Source: Mycobacterium sp. IS-1590
Lineage (GTDB): Bacteria > Actinomycetota > Actinomycetes > Mycobacteriales > Mycobacteriaceae
Direction of reading: 5' to 3'
Length of the DNA: 64,000 bases
Assembly (NCBI RefSeq): GCF_001500025.1
Contig: NZ_LQIW01000023.1
Coordinates: forward strand, 370,821-434,820
Positions 28,040 to 37,322 of this stretch are shown one piece after another (positions within the stretch are counted from its first letter, which is position 1; each line of letters opens with the position of its first letter). A program made the position numbers and the translations under genes. The notes beneath the pieces were generated by a model, which saw nothing but the letters and a program-made list of their open reading frames with translations, ran no database searches and was not told where the DNA came from.

Positions 28040-28878
28040 GCTACGACGTCACGGTCCGTTTCCGCCGCTTCTTCAGCGGTGTGCCCAAGATCGTCGACAG
28101 CGTCGGCGAGCAGGCGCTGTTCTACGGCGAGACGATGCGCTACCTGCCCAACGCGGTCCGGCGGTACCGCAAGGAGACGGTCCGCAACATCGCCGAGATG
28201 ACGATGGGCACCGGTGCGCTGGTCATGATCGGCGGCACGGTCGGTGTCGCCGCGTTTTTGACCCTGGCCTCCGGCGGCGTCATCGCGGTCCAGGGTTACA
28301 GCTCACTGGGCAATATCGGCATCGAGGCGTTGACGGGCTTCCTGTCGGCCTTCCTCAACGTGCGCATCGTCGCTCCGGTGATCGCCGGCATCGCGCTGGC
28401 CGCGACCATCGGCGCGGGCACGACCGCGCAACTCGGCGCCATGCGGGTATCCGAGGAGATCGACGCCGTCGAGTCGATGGCCGTGCACTCGGTGTCCTAC
28501 CTGGTGTCCACCCGCCTGATGGCCGGCATGGTCGCGATCATCCCGCTGTACTCACTGTCGGTGCTCGCCGCGTTCTTCGCCGCGCGGTTCACGACGGTGT
28601 TCATCAACAAACAGTCGGCCGGCCTCTACGACCACTACTTCAACACCTTCCTGGTGCCGACGGACCTGCTGTGGTCCTTCCTGCAGGCGATAGTCATGGC
28701 CATCGCGGTCATGCTGGTGCACACCTACTACGGCTACAACGCGTCGGGCGGTCCGGTCGGCGTCGGCATCGCGGTCGGCCAGGCCGTGCGGACCTCGCTG
28801 ATCGTCGTCGTCACCATCACCCTGTTCATCTCACTCGCCGTGTACGGCGCGTCCGGCAACTTCAACCTCTCCGGGTAG
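28036..28878 (+). CDS. yrbE4B: YrbE4B, permease subunit of the Mce4 steroid importer
   Basis: This 280-residue membrane protein is the second MlaE-type permease of the Mce4 system. The family motif EEIDAVESMAVHS is around residues 139-151, and hydrophobic segments are at about 55-85, 105-135, 165-195, 218-240 and 250-275. The ATG overlaps yrbE4A by four bases (ATGA). Mce4 permeases probably form the heterodimeric inner-membrane channel for cholesterol. The following mce4A gene begins 9 bases after the stop. Confidence 0.95.
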   Translation: MSYDVTVRFRRFFSGVPKIVDSVGEQALFYGETMRYLPNAVRRYRKETVRNIAEMTMGTGALVMIGGTVGVAAFLTLASGGVIAVQGYSSLGNIGIEALTGFLSAFLNVRIVAPVIAGIALAATIGAGTTAQLGAMRVSEEIDAVESMAVHSVSYLVSTRLMAGMVAIIPLYSLSVLAAFFAARFTTVFINKQSAGLYDHYFNTFLVPTDLLWSFLQAIVMAIAVMLVHTYYGYNASGGPVGVGIAVGQAVRTSLIVVVTITLFISLAVYGASGNFNLSG

Positions 28879-28887
28879 GCGGGGACC

Positions 28888-30090
28888 ATGTCGGACACCG
28901 AGGCCAAGCGCAGCCACGTGAGGATCGCCGCAGCGATCCTCACCGCGATTCTGCTCGCGGCGACGGTGTTCACCTACCTGGCCTACACCGCGGCTTTCAC
29001 GCCGGTGGACACCGTGAGCGTCACCGCTCCACGGGCGGGTCTGGTGATGGAGCGCGACGCCAAGGTCAAGTACCGCGGCGTTCAGGTCGGCAAGGTCGAG
29101 TCGATCGAGTACGCCGGCAACGAAGCCAAGCTGACGCTGGCCATCAACCGCAACGAGATGCGGTTCATCCCCTCCAACGCCAATGTGCGGATCGGCAGCA
29201 CAACGGTTTTCGGCGCCAAGTCGGTCGAGTTCCTGCCGCCTGCGAAGCCGTCGGGTCAGCAGCTGAAGGCCGGCGCGACCGTGGCCGCCAAGGATGTGCA
29301 GCTCGAGGTCAACACGCTGTTCCAGACGCTGAGCGACGTGCTCAACAAGATCGACCCGATCAACCTGAACGCGACGCTGAGCGCGCTCGCCGAAGGTCTG
29401 CGGGGTAACGGTGACGATCTCGGTGCGCTACTGGCCGGGCTGAATTACTACCTGCAGCAACTCAATCCGAAACTGCCGACGCTGCAGGAGGACCTGCGCA
29501 AGACCGCGGTGGTGGCCAACATCTACGGTGACGCCGGTCCGGATCTGGCCCGCATCATCGACAACGCACCCACGATCAGCGACACGATCGTCGACGAGCA
29601 GGAAAATCTGAACGCGACGCTGCTGGCCGCAACCGGGCTGGGCAACAACGGCACCGCCACCCTCGAACCCGCCGCGGACGACTACATCGCCGCGATCCAA
29701 CGACTCCGCGCGCCGTTGAAGGTGGCCGGCGACTATTCGCCGGTCTTCGGCTGCATGCTGGAGGGCACGGCGCTGGCGGTCGACCGGTTCGCGCCCGTGA
29801 TCGGTGGTATCCGGCCCGGCCTGTTCGTGGCGTCGAACTTCCTTCCCGGTTCGCCCGGCTACACCTACCCCGAGAGCCTGCCCATCGTGAACGCCACCGG
29901 CGGCCCGAACTGCCGCGGCCTGCCGAATGTTCCGAGCAAGCAGTTCGGCGGCTCCTGGTACCGCTCACCGTTCCTGGTCACCGACAACGCCTACGTGCCG
30001 TACCAGCCGAACACCGAGCTGCAGTTCGATGCGCCGTCGACGCTGCAGTGGCTGTTCAACGGGGCGTTCGCAGAACGGGACGACTTCTAA
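28888..30090 (+). CDS. mce4A: Mce4A, periplasmic MCE-domain subunit of the steroid importer
   Basis: The 400-residue protein has an N-terminal membrane anchor or uncleaved signal (residues 12-34), the MCE/MlaD domain (about 40-120, VKYRGVQVGKVESIEYAG), and a long helical domain rich in Leu/Asn to about 300, followed by a Tyr/Pro-rich tail. Mce subunits probably form the hydrophobic tunnel that carries cholesterol across the periplasm. It is 9 bases after yrbE4B. A 58-base spacer with a hairpin separates it from mce4B, the only real gap inside this operon. Confidence 0.95.
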   Translation: MSDTEAKRSHVRIAAAILTAILLAATVFTYLAYTAAFTPVDTVSVTAPRAGLVMERDAKVKYRGVQVGKVESIEYAGNEAKLTLAINRNEMRFIPSNANVRIGSTTVFGAKSVEFLPPAKPSGQQLKAGATVAAKDVQLEVNTLFQTLSDVLNKIDPINLNATLSALAEGLRGNGDDLGALLAGLNYYLQQLNPKLPTLQEDLRKTAVVANIYGDAGPDLARIIDNAPTISDTIVDEQENLNATLLAATGLGNNGTATLEPAADDYIAAIQRLRAPLKVAGDYSPVFGCMLEGTALAVDRFAPVIGGIRPGLFVASNFLPGSPGYTYPESLPIVNATGGPNCRGLPNVPSKQFGGSWYRSPFLVTDNAYVPYQPNTELQFDAPSTLQWLFNGAFAERDDF

Positions 30091-30093
30091 TGA

Positions 30094-30140
30094 CGAGCGC
30101 TTGCGCGTGGGGGTACCTCCCGCCCGAAGGGCAGGGGGAG
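30094..30140 (+). repeat. Intergenic GC-rich hairpin element in the mce4A-mce4B spacer
   Basis: The 58-base gap holds a GAGCGCTTGCGCGTGGGGG-type sequence followed by CTCCC-GCCC...GGGC-...GGGAG. The latter folds into a hairpin of 5+4 bp with a 3-base bulge and GAA loop (30117-30140). From memory this text resembles a short interspersed repeat found between mycobacterial genes; I cannot count copies here. The purine-rich 3' part may also serve as ribosome site for mce4B. Confidence 0.55.
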
Positions 30141-30148
30141 AAACAACG

Positions 30149-31189
30149 ATGATGCGCGGCGACAAGACGTTGCTCTACGTCAGCATCTTCACCGTGGTCA
30201 TGCTTCTGGTGGCCGCCGGACTGGTGGTCGTCTTCGGCGAGTTCCGGTTCACCGCCGAAAAGGGCTATCACGCGACGTTCACCGACGCTTCGCGGTTGAA
30301 GGCGGGCCAGGACGTGCGGATCGCCGGTGTCCCGGTCGGAACCGTCGGCGATGTCAAGCTCAACCCCGACAACACGGTCGACGTCTCCTTCGATGTCGAC
30401 AAGCGCTATCAGCTCTACACCTCGACGCGGGCGGTGGTCCGCTACGAGAACCTGGTGGGCGATCGGTATCTGGAGATCACCTCCGGACCTGGGGAGCTGC
30501 GAAAGTTGCCGGCCGGCAGCACGATTCCCAAGGAGAACACTCAGCCCGCGCTCGATCTGGACGCGCTGCTCGGCGGCCTGCGGCCGGTGCTCAAGGGTCT
30601 CGACGGTCAGAAGATCAACGAGGTCAGCAACGCGGTGATCGAGCTGTTGCAGGGCGAGGGCGGCGCGCTGTCGAACCTGCTGTCCACCACCAGTGCATTC
30701 GCCCAGAACCTCGCCGCCAGGGACCAACTCATCGGTGACGTCATCACCCATCTGAACACCGTGCTCGGAACCGTCGACGAGAAGGGTGCACAGTTCGACG
30801 CCAGCGTCGACCAACTGCAGCAGCTCATCACGGGTCTGGCCGAAGGCCGTGATCCGATCGCCGGCGCCATCGAGCCCCTCGCATCGGCGGAGAACGACCT
30901 GACCGACATGCTGGCGAAGTCACGCAGGCCGATACAGGGTGTCCTCGAGAACGTCCGCCCCTTCGCGCAGCGGATGGATGAGCGCAAGGCCGACGTGAAC
31001 AAGGTGATCGAGCCGCTCGCGGAGAACTACCTGCGGCTCAACGCCCTTGGCGCCTACGGGTCGTTCTTCAACATCTTCTACTGTTCGACCCGACTGAAGA
31101 TCAACGGGCCGGCGGGCAGCGACATCCTGATCCCGCTGGGCGGTCCGCCCGATCCGTCGAAGGGGAGGTGTGCGCCCAATGTCGAGTAG
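30149..31189 (+). CDS. mce4B: Mce4B, MCE-domain subunit
   Basis: The 346-residue protein has an N-terminal transmembrane anchor (about residues 8-30), an MCE domain (about 38-115, DVRIAGVPVGTVGDVKL) and the long coiled-coil-like helical region of Mce proteins to about 300. It starts at the first of two adjacent ATG codons after the GGGGGAG element of the spacer hairpin; the length agrees with Rv3498c (350). An in-frame stretch upstream reads through mce4A sequence and is not used. Its last 11 bases contain the mce4C start. Role in the tunnel as for the other subunits. Confidence 0.94.
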   Translation: MMRGDKTLLYVSIFTVVMLLVAAGLVVVFGEFRFTAEKGYHATFTDASRLKAGQDVRIAGVPVGTVGDVKLNPDNTVDVSFDVDKRYQLYTSTRAVVRYENLVGDRYLEITSGPGELRKLPAGSTIPKENTQPALDLDALLGGLRPVLKGLDGQKINEVSNAVIELLQGEGGALSNLLSTTSAFAQNLAARDQLIGDVITHLNTVLGTVDEKGAQFDASVDQLQQLITGLAEGRDPIAGAIEPLASAENDLTDMLAKSRRPIQGVLENVRPFAQRMDERKADVNKVIEPLAENYLRLNALGAYGSFFNIFYCSTRLKINGPAGSDILIPLGGPPDPSKGRCAPNVE

Positions 31190-32240
31190 GCCCGATGATT
31201 CGAACCCGTTGCGCACAGGAATCTTCGGCATCTTCCTGGTGGCCTGCCTGGTGCTGGTCTCGTTCGGCTACAGCAGCCTTCCGTTCTTCCCACAGGGAAA
31301 GCCCTACGAGGCGTATTTCAGCGACGCCGGCGGCATCATCCCGGGCAACGACGTCAACGTGTCGGGCATCAAGGTCGGGAAGGTCACCGGCGTCGAACTG
31401 GCCGGGGACGCGGCCAAGGTCCTGTTCACGGTCGACCGCGACATCAGGGTGGGCGACCAGTCGATGGTCGCGATCAAGACGGACACGGTGCTCGGCGAGA
31501 AGTCCCTGGCGGTGACGCCGCAGGGAACCGGTGAGTCGACGGTGATTCCGTTGGGGCGCACGACGACTCCGTACACGTTGGCCACGGCGCTGCAGGACCT
31601 CGGGCAGACCGCAGGCGAGCTGGACAAGCCGCGGTTCGAGCAGGCGCTGCAGACGATCACCGACTCGCTTCGCGATGCCACGCCGCATCTGCGCGGTGCG
31701 CTGGACGGGGTGGCTAACCTGTCGCGCAGCCTGAACAAGCGCGATGAGGCGCTCGCGCAGCTGCTCGGCCACGCCAAGCGGGTTTCCGACACCCTGGCGC
31801 AGCGCGCCGGCCAGGTGAACCAGCTGATCGTCGACGGCAACCAGCTGTTCGCCGCGCTCGACGAACGGCGCCAGGCGCTGAGCAACCTGATCGCAGGCAT
31901 CGACGATGTGTCACAACAGCTTTCCGGTTTCGTCGCCGACAACCGTCGTGAGTTCAGGCCCGCGCTGGAGAAACTCAACCTGGTGCTGGACAACCTTCTC
32001 GAACGGCGCGAACACATCAACGAGGCACTCAAGCGGCTGCCGCCCTACGCCACGGCCCTCGGCGAGGTGGTCGGATCCGGCCCCGGTTTCCAGATCAACC
32101 TGTACGGCCTGCCGCCGGCACCGATAGCCGAGGTGCTCCTGGACTTCTACTTCCAGCCGGGCAAGCTGCCCGACAGCCTCGCCGACATGCTGCGCGGTTA
32201 CATCTCCGAGCGCCTGATCATTAGGCCGAAGTCACCATGA
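31179..32240 (+). CDS. mce4C: Mce4C, MCE-domain subunit
   Basis: The 353-residue protein has an N-terminal anchor (about residues 17-32), the MCE domain (about 38-115, DVNVSGIKVGKVTGVEL), helical repeats rich in Leu/Arg/Gln (to about 290) and a short C-terminus. The ATG 11 bases after GGAGG was preferred over the GTG nine bases earlier, which would lie too near the ribosome site. The start overlaps mce4B by 11 bases; the stop overlaps mce4D by four. The subunit of the Mce4 cholesterol carrier. Confidence 0.93.
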   Translation: MSSRPDDSNPLRTGIFGIFLVACLVLVSFGYSSLPFFPQGKPYEAYFSDAGGIIPGNDVNVSGIKVGKVTGVELAGDAAKVLFTVDRDIRVGDQSMVAIKTDTVLGEKSLAVTPQGTGESTVIPLGRTTTPYTLATALQDLGQTAGELDKPRFEQALQTITDSLRDATPHLRGALDGVANLSRSLNKRDEALAQLLGHAKRVSDTLAQRAGQVNQLIVDGNQLFAALDERRQALSNLIAGIDDVSQQLSGFVADNRREFRPALEKLNLVLDNLLERREHINEALKRLPPYATALGEVVGSGPGFQINLYGLPPAPIAEVLLDFYFQPGKLPDSLADMLRGYISERLIIRPKSP

Positions 32241-33688
32241 CGCAAGCGCCTTCGACCCTGACCCGCAGCCGCTGGCTGCGGCCGACGCTGGCCGCCCTGC
32301 TGGTGATCACGCTCGCCGTCGGCGTGTACCTGGTGTGGCCGACCCGGGTCGGCAACAAGGTGACGGCGTACTTCACCTCAGCGGTCGGGCTCTATCCCGG
32401 CGACGAGGTCCGCATCGTGGGAGTGCCCGTCGGCAGGGTCGACTCCATCGAACCGCGGGTCGGCGACGTGAAGGTCACGATGACGCTGGACCACGGGATC
32501 CAGGTTCCGGCCGACGCCAAAGCGCTCGTGATCGCACCGAATCTGGTGTCGGCCAGGTTCGTTCAGCTCACTCCGGCCTACACCGGCGGAACGGCGATGG
32601 CCGACGGTGCGCAGATCGGCCTCGATCGCACCGCGGTGCCGGTCGAGTGGGACGAGGTGAAAGAGCAACTCACCGCTCTGAGCGCGCAACTCGGGCCGAA
32701 GCCCGGTTCGATGCAGGGCCCGCTGTCCGTCGTGGTCAACCAGGCCGCCGACACCTTCGACGGCAACGGTGACACGTTCCGCGAGGCGTTGCGGGAGCTC
32801 TCGCAGACCGCCGGCCGGCTCGGCGACTCGCGCACCGATCTGTTCGGCACGATCCGCAACCTGCAGGTCCTGGTGAACGCCCTGGCGAACAGCAACGAAC
32901 AGATCGTGCAGTTCTCCAACCACGTCGCGTCGGTATCGCAGGTGCTTGCCGACAGTTCGGCGGGCCTGGACAACACGCTGGCCACGCTGAACCAGGCGCT
33001 GAGCGATGTGAGGGGCTTTCTCAACGAGAGCAACGGCGCGCTGATCGATCAGGTCACCAAGCTGACCGATTTCACCAGCATCCTGACCGAGCGCAGCGAG
33101 GACATCGAGCAGATCCTGCACATCACGCCCAACGGCCTGTCGAACTTCTACAACATCTACAACCCGGCGCAGGGCACGGTAGGTGGCCTGCTGACGCTGC
33201 CGAACTTCGCCAACCCGGTGCAGTTCATCTGCGGTGGTGCCTTCGAGGCGGCTCCGACCCCCGACAACTTCAAGCGCACCGAGATCTGTCGCCAGCGCAT
33301 GGGCCCGGTGTTCAAGCGCATCGCGATGAACTTCCCGCCGTTGCTGTTCCACCCGATCAACAGCATCACCGCCTACAAGGGCCAGATTATCTACGACACC
33401 CCCGCCACGGAGGCGAAGTCCGAGACCCCGGTGCCGTACCTGCAATGGAACCCCGCGCCCGGGGTCACTCCGCCGCCGGTGTCGGCGGATATGGACCTCA
33501 GTTCGCTGCTGGCTCCCCCGGCACCGGACACGGCCCCCGGTGCCGCGCACGCCGGCGGACCCCTGGCCGAAGCTCCGGCCGCGGAGTCCCAGGCTCCGGT
33601 CGCGGGCCCGTCCGAGGCCGCCGAACCCGGCGCTCCGGTCGCTCCCGTACCGATGCCTGCCCCGCTACCGGGTGGAGGTGCACCGTGA
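32237..33688 (+). CDS. mce4D: Mce4D, MCE-domain subunit with Ala/Pro-rich tail
   Basis: The 483-residue protein has a transmembrane anchor (residues 15-35), MCE domain (about 42-120, VRIVGVPVGRVDSIEP), long helical domain to about 295, a cysteine-containing segment (FICGGAFEAA...EICRQRM) and a low-complexity Ala/Pro tail of about 70 residues, usual for Mce D subunits. It overlaps mce4C at the start (ATGA) and the lipoprotein mce4E at the end (GTGA). The tail may reach the outer layer or a partner protein; this is not shown. Confidence 0.94.
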   Translation: MTQAPSTLTRSRWLRPTLAALLVITLAVGVYLVWPTRVGNKVTAYFTSAVGLYPGDEVRIVGVPVGRVDSIEPRVGDVKVTMTLDHGIQVPADAKALVIAPNLVSARFVQLTPAYTGGTAMADGAQIGLDRTAVPVEWDEVKEQLTALSAQLGPKPGSMQGPLSVVVNQAADTFDGNGDTFREALRELSQTAGRLGDSRTDLFGTIRNLQVLVNALANSNEQIVQFSNHVASVSQVLADSSAGLDNTLATLNQALSDVRGFLNESNGALIDQVTKLTDFTSILTERSEDIEQILHITPNGLSNFYNIYNPAQGTVGGLLTLPNFANPVQFICGGAFEAAPTPDNFKRTEICRQRMGPVFKRIAMNFPPLLFHPINSITAYKGQIIYDTPATEAKSETPVPYLQWNPAPGVTPPPVSADMDLSSLLAPPAPDTAPGAAHAGGPLAEAPAAESQAPVAGPSEAAEPGAPVAPVPMPAPLPGGGAP

Positions 33689-34845
33689 TCCGCAGAATAG
33701 TGGCGATCCCGTCGCTGGCCGTGCTCCTGGCCGGCTGCTCGTTCGGCGGGCTCAACTCCCTGAACATGCCGGGCACCGCCGGGCACGGCGCCGGTTCCTA
33801 CGAGATCACCGTGGAACTGCCCGATGTGGCCACGCTGCCGCAGAACTCGCCGGTGATGGTCGACGACGTCACCGTCGGAAGCGTCTCGGGTATCGAAGCC
33901 GTGCAACGCTCCGACGGGACGTTCTACGCCGCGGTCCAGTTGTCGCTGGACGAGAACGTCAACCTGCCCGAGAACGCGACCGCGAAGGTGGCGCAGACCT
34001 CGCTGCTCGGTTCGCAACACATCGAGCTGTCTGCGCCCGCCGACGGTCCCGGCGTCGGGAAACTCAAGAACGGCTCGCACATCCCGCTCGATCGGACCGG
34101 TCGCTATCCGACCACCGAGGAAGTGCTGTCCACCCTCGGCGTCGTGGTCAACAAGGGCAATCTCGGTGCGCTGCAAGACATCACGGACGAGACGTACAAC
34201 GCGATCGCGGGACGCCAGGGCTCGTTCGTCGACCTGATCCCGCGGCTGGCCGAACTGACCAGCTCGCTGGACCGCCAGACCAACGACATCATCGCGGCGA
34301 TGGAGGGCATCGACAGGTTCGCCGGGATCCTCGCGCGCAGCAAGGACAGCCTGGGACTGACCCTCGACCGGCTACCCGCGGCGTTGAAGGTGCTCAACGA
34401 CAATCGCGCCAACATCGTCGACGCGTTCACCGCGCTCCGAAGCTTCGCCACCGTCGCGTCCCGTGTCCTCGCGCAGACCAAGGACGACTTCGCGGCGGAC
34501 TTCAAGGATCTCTACCCGGTGGTCAAGGCGTTCAACGACAACGCCGACTTCTTCATCAAGGATCTCGAGCTGCTGCCGACATTCCCGTTCCACTACAAGT
34601 ACCTGCGCAACGCGGTTCGCGGTGACTACCTGAACGTGTACACCACCTTCGACCTGACCCTGCGGCGCACCGGCGAGTCGGTCTTCACCACGTCGTGGGG
34701 CTTCGATCCGAACATGAAGCGGATGCACGAGCTGATCACGCCACCGGACTTCATGACGGGCGCGCTGGCGAACCTGTCCGGTCAGGCCGCAGACCCGTTC
34801 AAGATTCCGCCGGGCACGGCGACGCAGCACGGGGAGGGCTCCTAG
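33685..34845 (+). CDS. mce4E: Mce4E lipoprotein (LprN-type) subunit
   Basis: The 386-residue protein begins with a signal peptide and a lipobox LLAGC (Cys at about residue 16), so it is lipid-anchored like the E subunit of other mce operons (Rv3495c, LprN). The MCE domain follows (about 30-115, SPVMVDDVTVGSVSGIEAV), then the helical domain. The GTG lies in the GTGA overlap with mce4D; in-frame sequence further up is inside mce4D and is not used. It ends with TAG just before the ATG of mce4F. Confidence 0.94.
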   Translation: MIRRIVAIPSLAVLLAGCSFGGLNSLNMPGTAGHGAGSYEITVELPDVATLPQNSPVMVDDVTVGSVSGIEAVQRSDGTFYAAVQLSLDENVNLPENATAKVAQTSLLGSQHIELSAPADGPGVGKLKNGSHIPLDRTGRYPTTEEVLSTLGVVVNKGNLGALQDITDETYNAIAGRQGSFVDLIPRLAELTSSLDRQTNDIIAAMEGIDRFAGILARSKDSLGLTLDRLPAALKVLNDNRANIVDAFTALRSFATVASRVLAQTKDDFAADFKDLYPVVKAFNDNADFFIKDLELLPTFPFHYKYLRNAVRGDYLNVYTTFDLTLRRTGESVFTTSWGFDPNMKRMHELITPPDFMTGALANLSGQAADPFKIPPGTATQHGEGS

Positions 34846-36570
34846 ATGTTGTCGCGCCTGACTCGTATCCAGCTGTCGATCTTCGCGATCGTCACCGTGC
34901 TGACGGTGGGCGCGATCTCGATCTTCTATCTGCAGCTACCGGCCGCGGTCGGCATAGGCACCTACCGGGCGACCGCCGATTTCGTCGCCGCCGGCGGGCT
35001 GTACGAGAACGCGAACGTCACCTACCGCGGGGTGACGATCGGCCGGGTCGAGTCGGTCGGTCTCTCCGATGACGGCGTCGTGGCCAAGATGCGCCTCAAC
35101 AGCGGCACACCCGTACCGGAGAACGTGACCGCGACGGTCAAGAGCGTGTCCGCGGTCGGCGAACAATACATCGACCTGGTTCCTCCGCCGGACGCGTCGA
35201 GCGCCACGCTGCGCGACGGATCCAACATCGGGGTCGACCGCACCGCGATCGGACAGGACATCGCGGGCCTGCTGGATGAGGCCGAGCAACTCGTCACGAG
35301 TATCGGCGACAGCCGCATCCAGGACCTGTTGCGGGAGACCTTCAAGGCCTTCAACGGGTCCGGACCCGAACTGGCGCGGATGATCCAGTCGGCGCGGATG
35401 CTCGTCGACGAGGCCAACGCCAACTACGGGCAGGTCAACCAGCTCATCGACCAGGTCGGTCCGTTCCTCGACGCGCAGATCCGCAGCGGCGACGACATCC
35501 GCTCGCTGTCCGACGGGCTGGCCCGCCTCACCACCGAGCTGGCCAACGCCGACCCGCAGTTCCGCACGACGCTGCAGACCGTGCCCGGGGCGACGGCCGA
35601 GGCCAACGAACTGTTCAGCGGGATCCGGCCGTCGTTCCCGGTACTGGCCGCCAACCTCGCGAACTTCGGTCGCATCGGCGTCATCTACCGCAAGTCGCTC
35701 GAGCACGCGCTGGTCGTGTTCCCGGCGTTGATGGCGGCGCTGCTGACGGTCGGTGGCGGCTTGCCCGCCGACGAGGGTGGCAAGCTCGACTTCAAAATCG
35801 ACCTGCAGGATCCGCCGCCGTGCCTGACCGGTTTCGTGCCGGCGAGCGAGATGCGCAGTCCGGCCGACGAGACCCTGCGCGAACTGCCCAAGGACCTGTA
35901 CTGCAAGGTGCCGCAGAACGATCCGTCCGTGGTTCGCGGCGCGCGCAACTACCCCTGCCAGGAATTCCCGGGCAAGCGTGCGCCGACGATCCAGCTGTGC
36001 CGCGACCCGCGCGGGTACGTCCCGATCGGCAACAACCCGTGGCGGGGTCCGCCGGTGCCGCTGGGAACACCGATGGACGTGATGGAGGACGACACCCCCG
36101 AGGACGGCCGCAACATCCTGCCGCCCAACAAGTTCCCCTACATCCCGCCGCAGGTGGATCCGGATCCGGGCCCGCCGGCGGTGCAGCTGCCGCCCGGCGT
36201 GCCACCGGGTCCCGGCCCCGCCCCGCATGCGCCGTTCCCGCTTCCGGTGCCGCCGAACGAGGTCCAGCCGAACCTGCCGCCCGCATGGCCGTTCTTCAGC
36301 CCACCGGATCACGTGGTACCGCCGTACGGCCGGACACCACCGCCGCCGCCGGCCGGAACCCTCCCACCGCCGCCGGCGGGTGGTCCGCCGCTGCCCGCGG
36401 AGGCGCCACCGATGGCGTCGGGGCCGGCCGGACCGCGCTTCACCACCTACGACCGGAACGGGCAGTTCGTCGACCCCGAGGGCGGAACTGGCGTCATCGC
36501 GGCCGCGACTGACAAACTGGCGCCTGCAGAAAACTGGGTCGACCTGATGTTGGCCCCCAGGCAGGCGTGA
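34846..36570 (+). CDS. mce4F: Mce4F, MCE-domain subunit with long proline-rich tail
   Basis: The 574-residue protein is the last Mce subunit. It has an anchor (residues 8-30), MCE domain (about 37-115, NVTYRGVTIGRVESVGL), helical domain to about 290, a cysteine-containing segment (about 320-385) and an unusually long Pro/Gly-rich tail (about 430-540) with repeated PPPPAG. The tail ends in RFTTYDRNGQF and a short folded C-terminus. It follows mce4E with no spacer and overlaps mas4A by four bases. Mce F subunits usually cap the series and carry such tails. Confidence 0.94.
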   Translation: MLSRLTRIQLSIFAIVTVLTVGAISIFYLQLPAAVGIGTYRATADFVAAGGLYENANVTYRGVTIGRVESVGLSDDGVVAKMRLNSGTPVPENVTATVKSVSAVGEQYIDLVPPPDASSATLRDGSNIGVDRTAIGQDIAGLLDEAEQLVTSIGDSRIQDLLRETFKAFNGSGPELARMIQSARMLVDEANANYGQVNQLIDQVGPFLDAQIRSGDDIRSLSDGLARLTTELANADPQFRTTLQTVPGATAEANELFSGIRPSFPVLAANLANFGRIGVIYRKSLEHALVVFPALMAALLTVGGGLPADEGGKLDFKIDLQDPPPCLTGFVPASEMRSPADETLRELPKDLYCKVPQNDPSVVRGARNYPCQEFPGKRAPTIQLCRDPRGYVPIGNNPWRGPPVPLGTPMDVMEDDTPEDGRNILPPNKFPYIPPQVDPDPGPPAVQLPPGVPPGPGPAPHAPFPLPVPPNEVQPNLPPAWPFFSPPDHVVPPYGRTPPPPPAGTLPPPPAGGPPLPAEAPPMASGPAGPRFTTYDRNGQFVDPEGGTGVIAAATDKLAPAENWVDLMLAPRQA

Positions 36571-37322
36571 ATGACGGAGGTTCGGTTTCGGTGAGCACGA
36601 GCGGTGGGTCCACGCGTGCAGCGCAGGGGGCGACCAGCGAATCAGCACCGACGGAGACCGAGTCGAGGCCGGCGCGGCGTCGGCGGGCATCGCGGGCCGC
36701 CGGGCCGGCGGGCGGTGAGGCGACCGCGACCGCGCTGCGCGTCGAGGCGCCCAAACCGGTCACGGTCCGGCTGACGAAGCCGCCGGGCCCGCCGCCCCGC
36801 CGCCAACCCAACCGCAAGCTCGTCGCGACGGTTTTCCTGGCCGTCGCCGCCGTCGCCACGGCGGTACTCGTCGGGCTGGGCGCGCTGATGGTCGTGCAGC
36901 AGCGCGACACCGAGGCGTCGCTGGCACGCGAGCAGGCTTTCGTCGACACGGCCTCGCAGCTGGTGGTGAACATGTTCAGCTACGAGCAGGACACCATCGA
37001 CACCAGCGTCGACCGGTTCGTCAACAGCACCAGCGGGCCGCTTCGCGCGATGATGACCGAGGGCAACAACACCGAGAACCTCAAGATGCTGTTCCGCGAC
37101 ACCAACGCCAGCGCCGAAGCCGTGATCAACGGCGCCGCCCTGGAGAAGGTCGACGAGGTCGCGAACAACGCCGCGGTGCTGGTGTCCGCGCGGGTCACCG
37201 TCACCGACCTGGACGGCAACAACCAACCGTCGCAACCGTATCGGCTGCGGGTCATCGTCCACGAGGACGACAACGGGCACATGTCGGCCTACGACCTCAA
37301 GTACCCCGATGGTGGGAACTGA
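36567..37322 (+). CDS. mas4A: Mce-associated membrane protein (Rv3493c-like)
   Basis: The 251-residue protein has a basic, low-complexity cytoplasmic part (about 1-85), one transmembrane helix (about 90-115) and an extracytoplasmic domain of the Mce-associated (Mas/Mam) type, which resembles the NTF2-like fold and helps stabilise the Mce complex. The start may be the GTG overlapping mce4F or a GTG eight codons later, which has a GGAGG site 10 bases upstream; I list the first. The stop shares one base with the next gene. It is co-transcribed with mce4. Confidence 0.88.
   Translation: MNDGGSVSVSTSGGSTRAAQGATSESAPTETESRPARRRRASRAAGPAGGEATATALRVEAPKPVTVRLTKPPGPPPRRQPNRKLVATVFLAVAAVATAVLVGLGALMVVQQRDTEASLAREQAFVDTASQLVVNMFSYEQDTIDTSVDRFVNSTSGPLRAMMTEGNNTENLKMLFRDTNASAEAVINGAALEKVDEVANNAAVLVSARVTVTDLDGNNQPSQPYRLRVIVHEDDNGHMSAYDLKYPDGGN

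Noticed and set aside
34936..36690. 584-codon minus-strand frame opposite mce4F
   Set aside because: It results from high GC in the opposite coding strand; Arg/Asp/Val-rich and without family motifs.
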